Positions 38,605 through 53,100 of a stretch of DNA of 64,000 nucleotides are shown here, in pieces. The notes under the pieces were generated by a model. That model saw only the letters and a list, made by a program, of their open reading frames with translations. It was not told where the DNA came from and ran no database searches. The stretch's first letter is position 1, and each line of letters starts with the position of its first letter. Source of the DNA: Varroa destructor (lineage: Eukaryota; Arthropoda; Arachnida; Mesostigmata; Varroidae); contig NW_019211459.1 in NCBI RefSeq assembly GCF_002443255.2, forward strand, positions 26,121,388 to 26,185,387. The letters are read 5' to 3'. A program made the position numbers and the translations under genes.

Positions 38605-41600
38605 ATGGCTTTCATGGAGGGAGGAGGCTGTTTCAAAAACCACAGTATCTTCGTTAACTTCAATCAGGACTTCACGTAAGTATGGACCCATATTATTGTC
38701 GTCGTCACTCTGGCACGTTCATCTGCATCAGTAACGAGATTTTTCTTTTCTCCATTAGAGTCTATACCACCAGCCTTAGCTGCCAAGTGTTTTCCTTATA
38801 ATATATTGTCCTTTTAGTGTCCGCTGGTGCAGTAACTGGTCGCGTGAAAGTGTAAATAACTATGAATGTTTGCTACGAATATCCGATAAAAACAGGGAAC
38901 ATGGATGAACTATAACATAGTGACAAATTATAGCAGCATTTTTTTTTTTTTTTAATAAGTGCGAGTTGATACAGATCCGTGTATTAGAAAAGAAAGAACA
39001 CTACAACGAATAATGTACCTGTGAACTCTTGGCGTCCATCTTGTTGAACCTGCCGATAAATAATACTCCACCTAATAACGGGTCGTCGACTTAGCGATAT
39101 AAAAACGAGCCAAAGATGGAAAGCTGTGTTGTACTCGAATTATGGCATCCGATCAGGTTGTCACAGCGTAAGCACAGCCGTCCGTTGCTCAGCGTATTCG
39201 TTCATGATTGGTAGCTTACCATTGTCAATAGAATTTAGCAAACGGATGACGGAATTTGATTCAGTACAAAAAAGTAACTAAAAAAAAAATATGGTTTTTG
39301 ATTAAATTGTTCTTCGTGGGTGTGTAGGGTTGAGTAAGGGGTAGTATGCGCGAACGTCAGCCGAAAAGCGCCCGCTGTGCGTTCATCAAGACGCGGTGGT
39401 TGTGTTATAAAAACCAGGTTGAAGTGCACTTTTTGCCTAATGTCGACGGATGGGCAGGTGGATGTAGAATAGAGAAGATGCTTAGTAGTAGAGAGCTGTT
39501 CTCTATTGTCGTATACATCCGTGAAAACCAAAATAGAGCCCTGCCCGGGTTTGAACCTGTACGAAAAGACACTTCTTTCTTGCTGTGCCTGAGATATTTA
39601 TCGTATGGACTTTAGGAAATAAAGAACCTTTACATAGAGTTAATTATATGTTTCATTTATTTATTTTACTGACACAGGTCTTTAGCTGTCGGTACGAATA
39701 AGGGCTATCGACTCTTTGCACTAAATAGCGTTGATCGACTGGAAAAGATCCATCAATCGGCAGACTGCGAGGATGTAGCTCTCGTGGAGCGGCTCTTCAG
39801 TTCGAGCCTCGTTGCAGTGGTCTCATTGCCAAGCTCTCGAAAACTCAAGGTTTATATATGAAATTGAACAAATTTATCTCTTGTTCATACATTGTGCGAA
39901 TGTGAATATAGCATAAATCTTCAAGAGCTCACGTTTGATGCTGTTGATAAACATATTTTTGAGAGTATGAGACAGTCAAGAAGGCTGGTAACAGACTTTT
40001 AGTATTGAGTAAATAAGAAGTCGTATTAAATGTATAAAACGCACATTTGCTTAACAATAACGTTTGAATGTTGCCTGTAACTCTTCTGTATTCTTACTTC
40101 CTTCAGGTGTGCCACTTTAAGAAAGGAACAGAGATTACAAGTTTTTCCTACGCCAACACCATCCTTGCTGTCAAACTTAATCGATCGGTGGGTTCTTATT
40201 CCTTATATGGGCCATAATTTGTCCCAACTCTATGACCCAACTATGGAATGTCGCTAGTTCTGGTAATGAGGTGTTTCCATTGCCCAGTTGCAAAAAAAAA
40301 AAAAACCACGAAATCATTACATGTGTACAGTTACTAAGTGCGGTATCCAATTGAACGTTGGGTGTTGACTACGTGTGGGACGATATATGTATGATTGCTT
40401 AACTCATCGATACCATCAATCTCTTTATAGCACTAGTTGGTGTAAGGAGGTTTTCTAATAACATTACAATGCAGGCAATTCATATATTCTTATCTGAGCG
40501 GTTCTTTCGTTGGAGTTTTGTTTTAGCGAGTGGTAGTTTGCTTGGAAGAGTCACTTTACATCCATAATATTCGTGACATGAAAGTGCTGCATACAATTAG
40601 AGACACACCAGCTAATCCAAAGGGGGTTTGCGCACTCTCCAGCAACACCGAGAAAGGTAAGTTTCGTTGGGCCAATACGACATTATCCTGTTTTACGTGA
40701 CCACGTTCGTTCAAGATGTGAATCTGATTTTTAGAGCTTTTTCTTTTTAAGAGACGAAGATTGTCGCGAAGCACAAGTGTTCATTTCAGGGAAAAGTTTT
40801 AAAAGCTTTTATTTAGAAATAATGTTTCCAAACCTAACACTGTGATAAAAATATTGACTTGTTATAATGTTAAACCTATTGGTATGCAGGTGTGACGTAC
40901 TTAGCTTATCCGGGTAGCACGTCTATGGGGGAGATCCAAATCTTTGACACAGAAAACATCTGCGCCAAGATTATGATCCCCGCCCACAACTCACCTTTGG
41001 CGGCCCTCGCTTTCAACGCAAATGGTGCGGCAGTTAAGCTAACGTACTTGATACTTATTCTTTATTTAATTCATATAGTTTGGCGAATAAAGCTATTTTC
41101 TGAACTTCTTATGGACTGAATTCTGTAGCTCTTGTCGTGTGACTTTCAATATTTGCTTTATTACTGTGTTCTAAATTATAGGCAGTCTTCTCGCCTCAGC
41201 ATCAGAGAAGGGTACGGTAATCCGAGTGTTTTCCGTAAACGATGGCAGCCGAATCTACGAACTCCGTCGAGGTCTCAAGCGATGTGCTACAATTTATTCG
41301 CTTGCCTTCAATGTCGAATCTACACTACTGGCGTGCGCCAGTAACTTTGAGGTAGGTAGTAATCGGAGCGAATTGTAGCGCGCTTTGTGAAGAATTCATG
41401 ACAAATCCATTTCACTATATAGTAACAGAGATGATTTTGCGAAAATGTTTTATCGATTCTTATAGAACTTTCAATATTATTTTGTCATAGAAAATAAGCG
41501 ACATACATAAATAGTGAAATAGAGCTTATTGAAATTTCAGTACTAGTTCGAGAAACTTTAACAATTGCTATGGGAGCTTTCATACATAGACATAATAAAA

Positions 41601-44060
41601 TTCAGCTGTAGCATAATCTCTTTTAGCTGTTACAGAAAAGCAAACTTAGACGATCAAAATTGCTTTTATCGGCGACTTGAATATAGTTTCCGATAGTATA
41701 TAATTTGTTTATTAACGCCTTACAGACCGTGCACATATTTAAACTGGATGAGAACAGCGCAAGTGGTGGTTCAAGTGGTGCGGCGGGCACACCTCAGGCT
41801 ACTGTTGGAAGCCTATCCGATGCCGATGTTGGCGGTGGCTGGATGAACTTCGTGGGCAAAGCAATCCTATCAGGCAGCTCAAGTCTACTTCCAGCTGCTA
41901 TGTCGGATGTGTTTGCTCAAGGCCGATCGTTCGCTACGGCACGGCTGTCGTTGACCGGTATACCCTGTGTAGTAGCTTTAACAACAGTCGAGCGCCAGTG
42001 TCGCTTACTGATCGCCTCTACTGCTGGCTACTTGTATGTGTACAACGTCAACACGGAACATGGCGGCGAGTGCACCTTCTTACGTCAGCATAACCTTATC
42101 GACGACTCGCAGGCCACGGGCGTGGTAACAACCTGCGGCGGTGCAACCTCACCAGGCAGTGCCGCACCAACGTCAACAACCGCGGCCAGTGGAACCGCTC
42201 CGGCCATTGCCGGTGGAGGTACGTCTCGTGGCCCTTCCGAGCCTAGCTTCAAGCGAGACTCAGATCAGCTAGAGCAACAGCAGCACGAGCAGCCACAATG
42301 TAGTTCTGATCCGTCCGTCGCTTCAGAACGGATAGTCGCAGATAATGGGGTAGCAATAGCAATGAGCTACGCGAAAGCCGTTGCTGGTTATCCGCCTACC
42401 TTAAAAAGTGTCAAAGATAGCGTAATTGATGGTGATGTTGATCAGGCCTACGACGCTCAATTACCGCTCATGCAACAGTGTCATCACTAACGATTCCGGC
42501 AAACATAAACAAACAAACAGAACGAAGCGAAGCAAAGCACAAAGCCTTATTACCACAGTGAGACTATCGAATGAGAGATTTCTATGTGATGAAAAGTTTT
42601 AAACATACTGCTATAAACTCTTAATTATCTGCGGCGCCGTCCTTTTGCCCGTCCTTTTGCCCGTTCTTTTACATGGCTCGAAAGCGTGTAGTAGAAATAT
42701 GTCGCCGCTTTATTGGTCAAAGCCTTTCGACGATCGTGCAAAGCAGTTTTTTTCTTCTTACAACGAAGCTTAATAATCAAAACATACTAATGTAAAGTCT
42801 AACCCATGGAAATCTGTGCTTTTATGCAAGTGAGGTAATTTGCCTGTCCAAGCAGTGCCATCTGTTAAGCTCCGGGTCGAAACGTTAACAATCAGCCCAT
42901 AGATACGTTTTGAAGATATGAGTTTGGCTTCAGCGTGGAATCAAATCGCGCATCATCTACCAAAACATTTTTGTGCCACCTTGGTCTGTTGCGTTGCTGT
43001 TATGTATTGCACACACCTATTCTACTATTTTGTTAGTACCGTTATTAATATTCGTAGATATTTCATTTGAGCTTATTTCTCTCGTATTTCGATAGATGTG
43101 CTTCAACTGATGACGATCCCGGAGTAATATTACGGTATAAAACTCTCTACGTATTATCTCATTGGCGCTTTGTGAACGTAAATGCTGGAGTTCTATTCGT
43201 TTATTCGAGTGCGGTAAACTTAAGTCGAGAGTCTTATTAATTAATGTTATTTAACGTTGGATTTCACAAACGTTGATTCGCTATATAGGCCAAGGATGAT
43301 TCACGGCCTTTTCGGTCTTTATGTTGACTGCAGCAGGTGAAAAAATATCGTACTATATTTATCTGCAATACATTTGTCATTTCAAGTTAAAAATAACAAT
43401 ATTAACATAACTTAAAAATGCCGTCTTAATGCTGCCTGAACAAATTGACTTTCGTAACAACTAGTCATTGCATATATTCATTTATACAGCCAAGCGTGGT
43501 CCGCAGGATAGCTGGAAGCATAATGGCTATTTGATAGTAACTAACCATGTGAAATATACGAAATTTCACCAAAAGTTAATAACAAACTGTTTTGTTTTCC
43601 CTATGTCACCAGACTATTCATTATTCCGTATACGTTTGTATGACAGGCTTTGTGTACGTATTTGCCATACAAAACGGGAATGTGTTTCCACAACTAAGTT
43701 TTGCCTTAAAGTTCACGTAGGTCAGTTTGCGCTCATCTTGATTGTTGTTTGCTTGTTGTTTGTTTATTGAAATCTCTCTTCACGTCTTAGAGGAACTGCA
43801 ATTCAAAACGCTTAAGTTTCTATCTTACTTGGCACACATGACTCTAAAGGAAGCGCGTTCGTATTTAGAAAGCTTTTTTTTTTCTTTTTATTAGCACCTA
43901 ATTAAATGTCTAGCGTTGACATAATAGAAATACATTTATGATGAAGAAATACACGCAGCGGTGATCCACTATACGATTGTATAAAGTATTTACGAAATCA
44001 CGCAGCCCTGCAGCAGTTCGTCGAGCCATAAGTGATGCATTTTCAAAAGAACCAGGTGCA

Positions 44061-44104
<44 letters not shown>

Positions 44105-46251
44105 TACGCTAATGTGTATACAATTTAAAGGGTTTAATGAGGAACAGTTCGTATACCTTCCTTCTTACCTGATGTTTGTTCTTGAAAATATATAATTACC
44201 TCTATACTTAAATGCATGGCTAGTTCGGTGTCTGTTTAGACACTAACCTATTTTATCGTTCAGTGAAGTTGAAAAAATAAAAAGATAATATGCTTGGTAT
44301 TATGATGTCGAACTACCATGAGAAACTTTTAAATATATCGCTCACCGCAGTCTGGATTGATGCTATCTTTGGCGACTTTTTCTTAGAATTTACAAAAGGT
44401 CTATAACAAACGATTTTATGCAGAAACTGTACAGCGTTTGCTGTGGTACTTCAGCACGGTTTTCCCCCACTGCAAGAAGGCCGTTTTTTTTTTTTGTTTT
44501 TATCGAATCCGTCTACTAAAGAAAGGTTTGTCTGAACTTCAATTTCAGGATTTATGGAGACGATACTGCGTGCCGTATTTGGGCAAGAGTTTTCAAGTAG
44601 CGGATCATCGCGCTATTGAATATACAGTCATATATAAATATGTAAATTAAATATTGACTTTAGTGAGAAACGCATCTTATTTTGCCCTTAAGTGGCATTC
44701 AGAACCGACGGAAGGGAATATACGCCCGAACGACAAATATGACTTAATAAAGGCTTCTATTATATTATGCGAAATTTGACTGTCAATGTTAGTTCCCGCA
44801 ATAGAAACCCAGAAAGGAGTTGTATCGGCAGGTGTACTGTGGCTATAAAGAATGACAAATGTCATTAAGTTGATTTAGAAGAAAGCAAATGGCAGATAGC
44901 TACAGGTACTTATTTTCGAAATCTTAGAGAGACTTTGTGTACAGAGTTTTTGATTATATGCCTTGTTTTAGAACATCAGTTTGGTTCCTAATGAACGTTA
45001 CGTTTTGGTAACAATTTTACTTGAAATCATCGAACGTATGTTGCAATGAGTTCCTGGCTTATGTCTATTTTGAGCTAGTTTGATCCAATGTTTAACAGAG
45101 TTTGCACGTGGGAAAATTTCTGAGCCTTAATTGTCAGCATTTGTGGTACAGCAGTACAACGCATTAATGCTTGACGAGATAAATTATAGATATGAGAAAG
45201 GACTAATACAAGGGGGCATTGTCTTATCAAAATTTTGATGGCTTTTGCATCAATTTAATCCTTGATGGATGCTGCTTTAAACAAGAGAGTCCGGATGTGA
45301 ATAGTTAAACAATGTCCGTTTCAAACACAAAAAATTTACATCTCTAGAATTCGATATCTGAAGGGTTGCCGAGTATGGCATGAGTTTTACGCTTTCCGAC
45401 TTCTCTGATTTTTTCTATATAGCGTATGACATACCGACATTTTGTTCTCAATTTGGAAATATAACTGGAAGGTTCATGTCAGTTCAATTGGTTGTACGTT
45501 ATAAAATAAGCAATAGTAATATTCACATATCAACTATACTCTACGATGCTTCCTGGTACAGTTTGGAATCACACCTGTTAAGTTGGATACATCCAAAAAA
45601 CTGAAATCTGAGAGGGTTTTTCATCCAGCTTTTCAAACAGTTCTTTAATAACTTTAGGGCAGCTTTCAAGACCAACAGTCCATTCCGTTGATGTCTGGCT
45701 AAAGTACCGCAGTAAGACGTCGCAATGGCATAAATCAATGCCAAATCGTAAAACTCCTTGATTCTAAAATTCGTCAATGAATTAGAGAATCAAGTTTTAA
45801 TCAAATTCTTTCGCGCGTTCGGTACTTGACGTGAGCAATACGTGCTGTAAATCTTAGTGGCCAGTCACTGAAGGGAGCTCTGGAGATAACCAAATACACG
45901 AAAATACGTCGTATTTGTATATATCAGTAACTGTACGTTCCTGGGTTCCTTATGAAATCCTTCGTTCGGTCGAATTTCTTAACAACAATAATCTGCCTTG
46001 AATGTGTGCCCTACTCGATAAGAAATATTACGCACCACGCCAATGGCATGTTTATCGCGCTGCACTACGTAACCAAATCTGGTTGAAATTAAAATAGTGA
46101 CGCCGTTGACTCCCTTTTTGTTGTATTTGCACTGTGCCTATGTATTTCAGAGCAACTCGAAGACACCACAAAGGAACCACGTTCTCCTTTTAGAAGTCTG
46201 CGTCTCCATGATGAGTCCGAGTTTCCACCAATGAATCCCGGTCTGGAATAG
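38605..46251 (+). CDS. WIPI2: WIPI2/Atg18a, PI3P-binding autophagy beta-propeller
   Basis: WIPI2 reads PI3P on the forming phagophore and recruits the ATG16L1 complex for LC3 lipidation. Exons: 38605-38675, 39678-39849, 40107-40187, 40527-40656, 40890-41024, 41182-41351, 41726-42218 and 46151-46251. All phases fit, giving 450 residues, the usual family length. Markers in order: [107 protein letters not shown] (residues 224-227 are the F/LRRG lipid motif, here with Leu), TVHIFKL and [10 protein letters not shown]. The final exon ends with [17 protein letters not shown], matching the conserved WIPI2 tail (LRLDEDSEHPPM-like). The donor at 42219 (GGAG then GTACGT) and the acceptor TGTATTTCAG at 46141-46150 agree in phase 1. 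If the donor is not used, the ORF stops at 42490 and yields 507 residues. Confidence 0.9.
42219..42490 (+). CDS. Alternative read-through 3' end of WIPI2
   Basis: Beyond the donor at 42219 the reading frame stays open for 90 more codons to a TAA at 42488-42490. The stretch is rich in Ser, Gln and Gly, then reads [20 protein letters not shown] and ends MQQCHH. It lacks the conserved WIPI2 tail. It may be a genuine alternative last exon with its own poly(A) site, or open intronic sequence. I saw no canonical AATAAA within about 1 kb after the stop. Confidence 0.4.
44063..44102. repeat. (TA)n microsatellite
   Basis: About 20 TA units inside the last WIPI2 intron. Confidence 0.95.
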
Positions 46252-47137
46252 AAGTCCGCCGTCGAAAAGGGTTCTGCATCCCGAAGTCCAGTTGAGTATC
46301 CAATTGAGTCCAATCCCTGGACTAGCCTAAAAGAGGCTTCAGAGTGCGACGCAGAATCTGCAAAAGTGGACCAAGCAACAGGCGATCTAAAGATCGAAAC
46401 AAACTTGTGGGAACCAGATCGAGTTCAGCAGATAAAAAGCGGTAATTAATAGCATAATTGACTTATTCTTGTTCGTGGACAGGTTGGCGGCCATAGCACG
46501 ATCCCGAAGCAGTTTATGTGGTGGCCGCAGTGACAATAGCGGCGGCAACGATGAAAGACTTCTGATCGTCCCAACGTTTTTGAAGGGCTTTTTTGTGAAG
46601 GATCGCAAACGAAAAAGTATGAGCGGTCAGTCTGAAGTCAGCTGAATCGCTGCAACGTTTAATGAGGTATTCAACTGACGTCAGAGCAAGGCCAAAAAAA
46701 ACAGCAGTAGACTGGCGGAAGCGGGAACAAAGGAGGCAAGAAGAAACGGACAGAGGCACAGCGGAATGAAGGCCTCGGGGTGGATGTGTGACTTGTTAGA
46801 AGTTCTGTTTGAAGTGCTGCGTCGCGTTTTGTGGAGGTGTTCAAACGAAGGCGTGGTACGATTATGAAGCAAGTTCATGTAAGCAGGAAATCGTGTTGCA
46901 TATGGATTTGCGTTGAAAGAAAGCCAGGCTACTGGGTCGTTTTCTATCTGGTACTATTTAATCGGTGAAAATGGTTGAAGTGCGTTGACTTCTAGTGACA
47001 TAGAAAAAAAATTTCCCCAATGGCGGTGATATTAATCCTAAATAACGGTAGGATACACTAATGATTTTAATTTTTTATGTAAAAAAAAAAAAGGAAAATG
47101 ACATGCGATGGCAGAAAAATGGAGCAGACGCAATAAA
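46252..47137 (+). other. Probable WIPI2 3' UTR with AATAAA
   Basis: Sequence directly after the conserved-tail stop codon. An AATAAA at 47132-47137 is the first clear poly(A) hexamer after that stop. No other coding exon was recognised in it. Confidence 0.4.
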
Positions 47138-47149
47138 TTTCAAAAGAAG

Positions 47150-50100
47150 ATGAGAACCGACATTTCCGTAAGCAGAAATTGAGTGCCGGAAGGGTATGGA
47201 AGATAAATATGGGAATTTTTGTATTTTTGGGTGCACGTACGTACTTTAAGAACAGCCTCTGTTTTTACTTCAATAAGATAATTATTTTTTTGATCGGAAG
47301 AGTACCCGTGTGACGCACGTGTATTCTCTATATAATATAACTCTAGAAAAGTCGACCTGGCAAACCATCCTTTGGACGGATCAATTTGAAGAAATAAGAT
47401 TGAACTACCGAAAGTGTTTTTAAACAGAAATATGCACCCACAAATAATCATAACTAGCTACGCACAGAAAGATACACTCCTGCACATATACTTAGTCACA
47501 CATAGACGCCAAAAATTCACACTATAAAAAAGTATCTGAAATTTAATTATGATACGATTTGGAGAACCACTCCACGATCATCATGCTGCCGCAACTACAT
47601 ACCACCTTACCGAAATGTTGTACATTATTACACTATCAATAAGTATTATGGATATGCTGATATTTAACATTGATCATCATCGTCCAGCGTGATAAAGCGC
47701 GGCGCGCGATTTGTGCCGGAATACGAAAAAGGAACGCCACCACGCTATAATTGAGGAACGACGCCACGGAAAGACGTTAATACAGATGCACTGACACGTA
47801 ATATTGGCGTCTATCTTGAACTTTAGCTAGATTCAAGTGCTGATATGTCGTACATTCTCCAACTGTAGAAAACTACGAGCTATAGGAATATCACGTTTAT
47901 TCTCATTAATTTAGTCTATTAGTTAGGATCATGAGTTGATTGGCAATTATTTTTCCGGTAAGTATAAACATTATAGTTTTGCTTATGTAGCTTGTTCTTA
48001 GGTCTGTGCTTTGGTATTTGGACTGAAAAGAGGGATACGGCAGTGGATGCAAATGCTGCTTTTGGGTTAGACTTTTCTGCGTAAACGTAATCTGTAAAGG
48101 TTATGTTTAAACATTGAAGAGTAGTAGCTGAGGCAGGATATAGTTGTTGTGTAGCATTAAATTGTAACGAACATTATTTGCATTATATTTAATAATAACA
48201 ATTGTTACCTGCTCGAAGCGTTAGTAGGTATAATTTAGTTTATGGCTTATCATATCTAGCGCACGGCACCATAACTTCGTTCGAAGTGGCAGTTCAGGCA
48301 GAAATTTGTGCCGTTGTTGGCATTCGTAAAAGTTCATTTCATTAGTCATCAATGCTTTAGCTATCAAACAGGGTTTGGCGCAGGACGACTGAAGTTAGTT
48401 AGCCGTTACGATTCTTCCTTTTCGCACTTCAGCAAGGCGTCATCTATGTCCTGAGTAAGAGGTTATTTGATCAAGTAAAAATCGTTCCGATAAATGGTCA
48501 TTTCACGACTCTTCGCATAATTCTCAATTGATAGTTTTGCGTCTTCTTTTTCAAACGCTGCTTCATAACAGTTGTCAAACTGACTGATTTTGATTTTCCC
48601 AATTATTAACTAGAACTAGAATATAATAAACTACACGACCCGCAAATATCAGATGAGGATGCGTCGCTAGATAATGGCGTAAGAATGGTTTATTGAACGC
48701 AGAAAACCTACAAATACTGATAACAAAACACGTTTAAAACTAGAGGTAGCCTTCTCTCTGTAATCTAACTGCCTCCAGCTCCCTCAAATGATGTTTGTTT
48801 ATACTGATAATGATGATGCTAGTGATGAGATTATGGTATGGCAAGGAAGATTAGGGGGCCGCTACCGTTCGTAGGGGCGCGGCCGATGGCAGCGTAGCTA
48901 TCTTAGCGCTCGAACATTTGTCGGAGATGTGTGTGCTTATAAACTTGAAATACATCGAGAGTATCATAAAACAAACACAAGTGATGATTATATAATGTAA
49001 AAAGACTGAATGAACGCGAACAACGTACCATAGAAAGCAGGACCACTTCACCATTGTTGAGTAGATAACCAATGTTATCAAATAATAATAATAAATATAT
49101 TGTATATGGTAACTTGTTTGTGTGCTGCTTTACGGCCAGATCTGCAAAAGACTTTCTCTAATTGCATAGCTCTGATCTTTGTTTTTTCTTAATTAATCGT
49201 TGTATGTGTTCGATTACATATTAAACAGGATATAAGGATTATGAGTGGCAAAAGTCTAGACACTCGTCAGAGTAGACTTGCCCTAATAATAGGAAGGCTT
49301 TAGATACCATGTATTTATCGTGTTGTTGGCTGCTCTAGCCCTAATATATATACGCGAAACTTAATTTATACACTAACGTGCCAAATATACTATAACTCTA
49401 TGTTGTCGTTACGGCAAATGACAACTGCTAAACTAATATTTAAAAACGGTCTCAGTAAAAAAAAAATTGAAAATGAAAGAGCTGTGGAAGTTCGCGAGCC
49501 CCATTATCGCTCGCTGTTCTTTAGGCTCATAGAACAAATTGTTACGACTTGGCCCTTGTGTCCACATTTAAAATAGACGGCAGTACGTTTGCTGATCCAA
49601 AATACACTTCCGGTATTCTATTACGATCCCAGCTCTTACTTACGTGGTTATTCTAACGCCTAAGTTAAGACCAGTTATGTATTTTGCCATAATTGCTTTG
49701 TGACGACGCTTAAAGCTGTTTGCAGTTTGTCTAGGAAGATGTGTTCAGTGCCACGTTGCTGAATCATGTCTTATACCCCACCTCTGATGCGAATTATTCA
49801 GACATAACACAAGCTTTGCGTATACACAAATGAGTAAATTGTCGCCAATGGGCTAAAATTATTGCTGAACGTTTATAAAATAGATTGTGTCTCAAAAAGT
49901 AGAACATTCGTATTTAGTAAAAGTGTACATGAACTCGTTCAGCTTTATTAATGGAGAAAAATGCTGTACAACATAGATGTTAACACAAGCAGTAATAACC
50001 ATTATGGCAAACGTGTTCACATAATCTTAACGAGTGAGAAAGAGTTACTGAGGTAAACACCATAAATTGCTTTAAACGTCAAGTAACAAAAGCAAACAAA

Positions 50101-53100
50101 GCGTGTGCGATAGCCACACACAGAAAAAAGCGTCTTTTGAGATTGTAGAACACGCGCAAATATTATTCGCCCTACTGCATTCCCTTTTTCAGTATTGGCT
50201 CAGTTGTTCAGACAAGTAACTGTAAATCGGTAGTATCGTAGATTCGTAGTCTTGACGTCCCTACACAGGTTCGTGAAGCAAATTTTACGCACGGCTCTGT
50301 GAACTAATTGAAAGCGAATGGGTGACAGCCTGTTATTTTACACGAATAGACTGCCAATACAGGTAGAACGCTAGTAGAGTCGAAATTGTCAAGGAGCCAG
50401 AAAATAATGCACTGTATCGTAGATTACCTTCTACCAACCGTTTATGTATTCGGGGCAATAGCTTCATTATCTATTATTTATCCGCCATGACCGCAACAGA
50501 CGAAGCCATAGTACAGGAAATAATAAAATTTCCAAGGAGAGTGAATAGCTTTACTAGAAACCTATTTTTTGTGATCTAGGAGAGCTTGGCCTTCTAGACG
50601 AGATTTACCTCGTAACATTAATTACTACTGATTCTTCAACAAGTCCGAGGTTCTTTAAAATAGAGTCTTAATATCTTTCGAATTTTCGAACGAATTCTAA
50701 AGTAGGAACAGTTTCACATACTTCATTGAAGCTAACTTTTACGAACCGGTTTGCCACACCCAATCTAAAATAATGAGAGTCACGATATCTACTATCTCTT
50801 AACAATCGCAGTGGCACCCAAAAAACTGCTAACATTCTGCTAAGAGATTTGAGTGGGAGGAAAGATCTCTAGGGCTAAATTATGTGGAGTCGACTTGTAC
50901 GTACAAATTTGTTACAAGTAGTTGAAGTACGTGGAACAATCCCGACTTCGAAGATGGACCATCTCCAGGACAAGCGAATCTGGTTACATCGTAAAGCACA
51001 AATCCATGAGTCAGTCCTGTGAGAAAATGTAGCTCCAAGGTAACGCAAGGGCTCAAGGCGGTTGCAGGAGACTAAACATTATTTGCAGGTTCATTTGAAT
51101 ACAGGGAAATGTTGAGTTGGTGAGTCTTTCACGGGCCTCCTCAGGACCAAATACAGCATGCTGCGGCTGGGTCAGCGCTTTTCATCATAAAACGTGCTGC
51201 AGTGTGTAGTTAAAGCTATTATTACGGATAGTAATAACAGGAAACTATTGTATCATTTTGTTGCTTTATCTTAAATTTGCATCGTGTTCAAAGGAATTCC
51301 ATATGGTTATAACAGAGGTTCTTTTTTAGCACGGCAACGCACTCTATCCTGGCGGTGATCAAACTGAAAATGTTAAGAGTCAATAGTTGCTTTCTAGGTA
51401 AATTCTCAAGCAACATGTGCTTTTAAAGGGTTTTCGATGATACCCCAATTTCAAAAATACACTATTCTTTTACTTTAGCAGTCTGTTAGACGGGTGTCTA
51501 CTCAGCTCTTGTAGGTCCAGAATCTATGTACCGACAGCTGGGGCAATAAAAAATATCTTTAATTTGTATTCCAGTGCGCCGACAAGTGCGGTAGTAAAGA
51601 TAATTTATTTGCATATATCTCATTTTAAGTAGTATTGCATTTAGCATGTTAAGGTAAGTTCAATTGAAATTCACGTAAACAGATCGTCGTCACAAAAAAA
51701 TGTGTCGCCACAAAAGCTGAGCGTGAATAATACAAATATTTTTCGGAATATAGCATTTATTATCACGTTATGTATATCTTTTATGAATATGTCGTCAAAG
51801 AGACATGTTGATTACGCTATGAAAACGAAAGTCACAAACAGAAGAGTCATCATCATCGTCGTGGAATGGAAGAGCCAACAAAATGCAAATAAATGTGTCT
51901 TCAGCTCGCCAGGACACAACAAGGACACGCCGCTCAAAATGTAAGGCAAAAAAGGCATGGGAGATTCTTCACTGTCTTTTCTGTCGCACTTTACGGCCTT
52001 TCGCTGCTTGCCTATTCATGCCATTAAACTGTATCTATCATGTACAATCGTAACTCGTGTTCGGTGTGCTTGTCTTTTCGTTATAGTCGCCTTATTGTTC
52101 CTTACAAGAAATTAACAAATCATGTATAACTTTAAATATGCTTTTCGACAAATGGCTGCAAACTATTTTTATGACGCTAAAATACCAAAAAGGAGAATAA
52201 TATTTGTGACGCAGTAATCGTCTTTGTAATCGAATTTCTTCTGGAAATGTCTATGTTGATCATCTCGAATAATATCATCAGTAACTTACAAGTCAACACG
52301 AAACTTAGGCGTTTTATTAGGCTGATCTCTAAAGTTCTTAGATTTTGAAGGCCAGTCTATTTATCCATTGTAATACTTAAAATAGTTATTTTTCTTATGG
52401 CTAGCGAAAATAATTTCTTCTTATCTTTCTTCTGCGGTCCTCCAACCTTAAAATTAAATGTAAAGCTGTGTCTACTTAGGTAGAAGATTTTCGTCCGTGA
52501 AGGTCTCAGCCAACCATTTGAACACTTCTCTAAATAATGACGAACTTCGGCGGATAATTTTCACGTGGATGTATAAACGTTTTTCATAACGTATTAATTT
52601 AATTTATTACGGTTTTTGGGTCGATATTTTTGTTAACTTGTTTAATTTTGTTCAGTTAGAATAGAGAGGGATAACTTCCACTACTTGTTGAGTAGAGGTA
52701 CCTTTAGCAGTTATGGGTTCTAGTAGTAACATGTTGTTGAATGATCATACTAGAAAAAATAATTTGTTTGTTTTTTGTAATATAAGAAAAAATAAATAGA
52801 AAAATAAATAGTTTGATGAGCGTACTTGAAAAAATAGCATATAAATGTACTCACCAGATCACCTGAACCATCCGGTAGTTACTAGTGAACTCCAAGATAA
52901 ATGTTTCAAGTTCTGCGTTCAGAATCGTATTAGCATCCAATCAAGAAGCAATTCAAGAATCCTTTAGTGAGACTGACTATCTTTAATAATCATGCCGATT
53001 AGTTGACACCTGTGGGTAAATCTCCATTTGTTGTTCCTTTGGTTTCAAAACACGAGGAGCCGGAGAGATTATTGTGCTTGGAATAAATAGGTTACGCTGG

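Noticed and set aside
39346..39615. Plus-strand ORF in WIPI2 intron 1, and a GGTTCAAACC B-box-like string on the minus strand
   Set aside because: No domain for the ORF. The B-box string has no matching A box or foldable tRNA around it.
45541..45777. Minus-strand ORF with helical-looking sequence
   Set aside because: Another frame of the same strand looks equally coding-like but has stops; no splice context or domain, and it lies in a WIPI2 intron.
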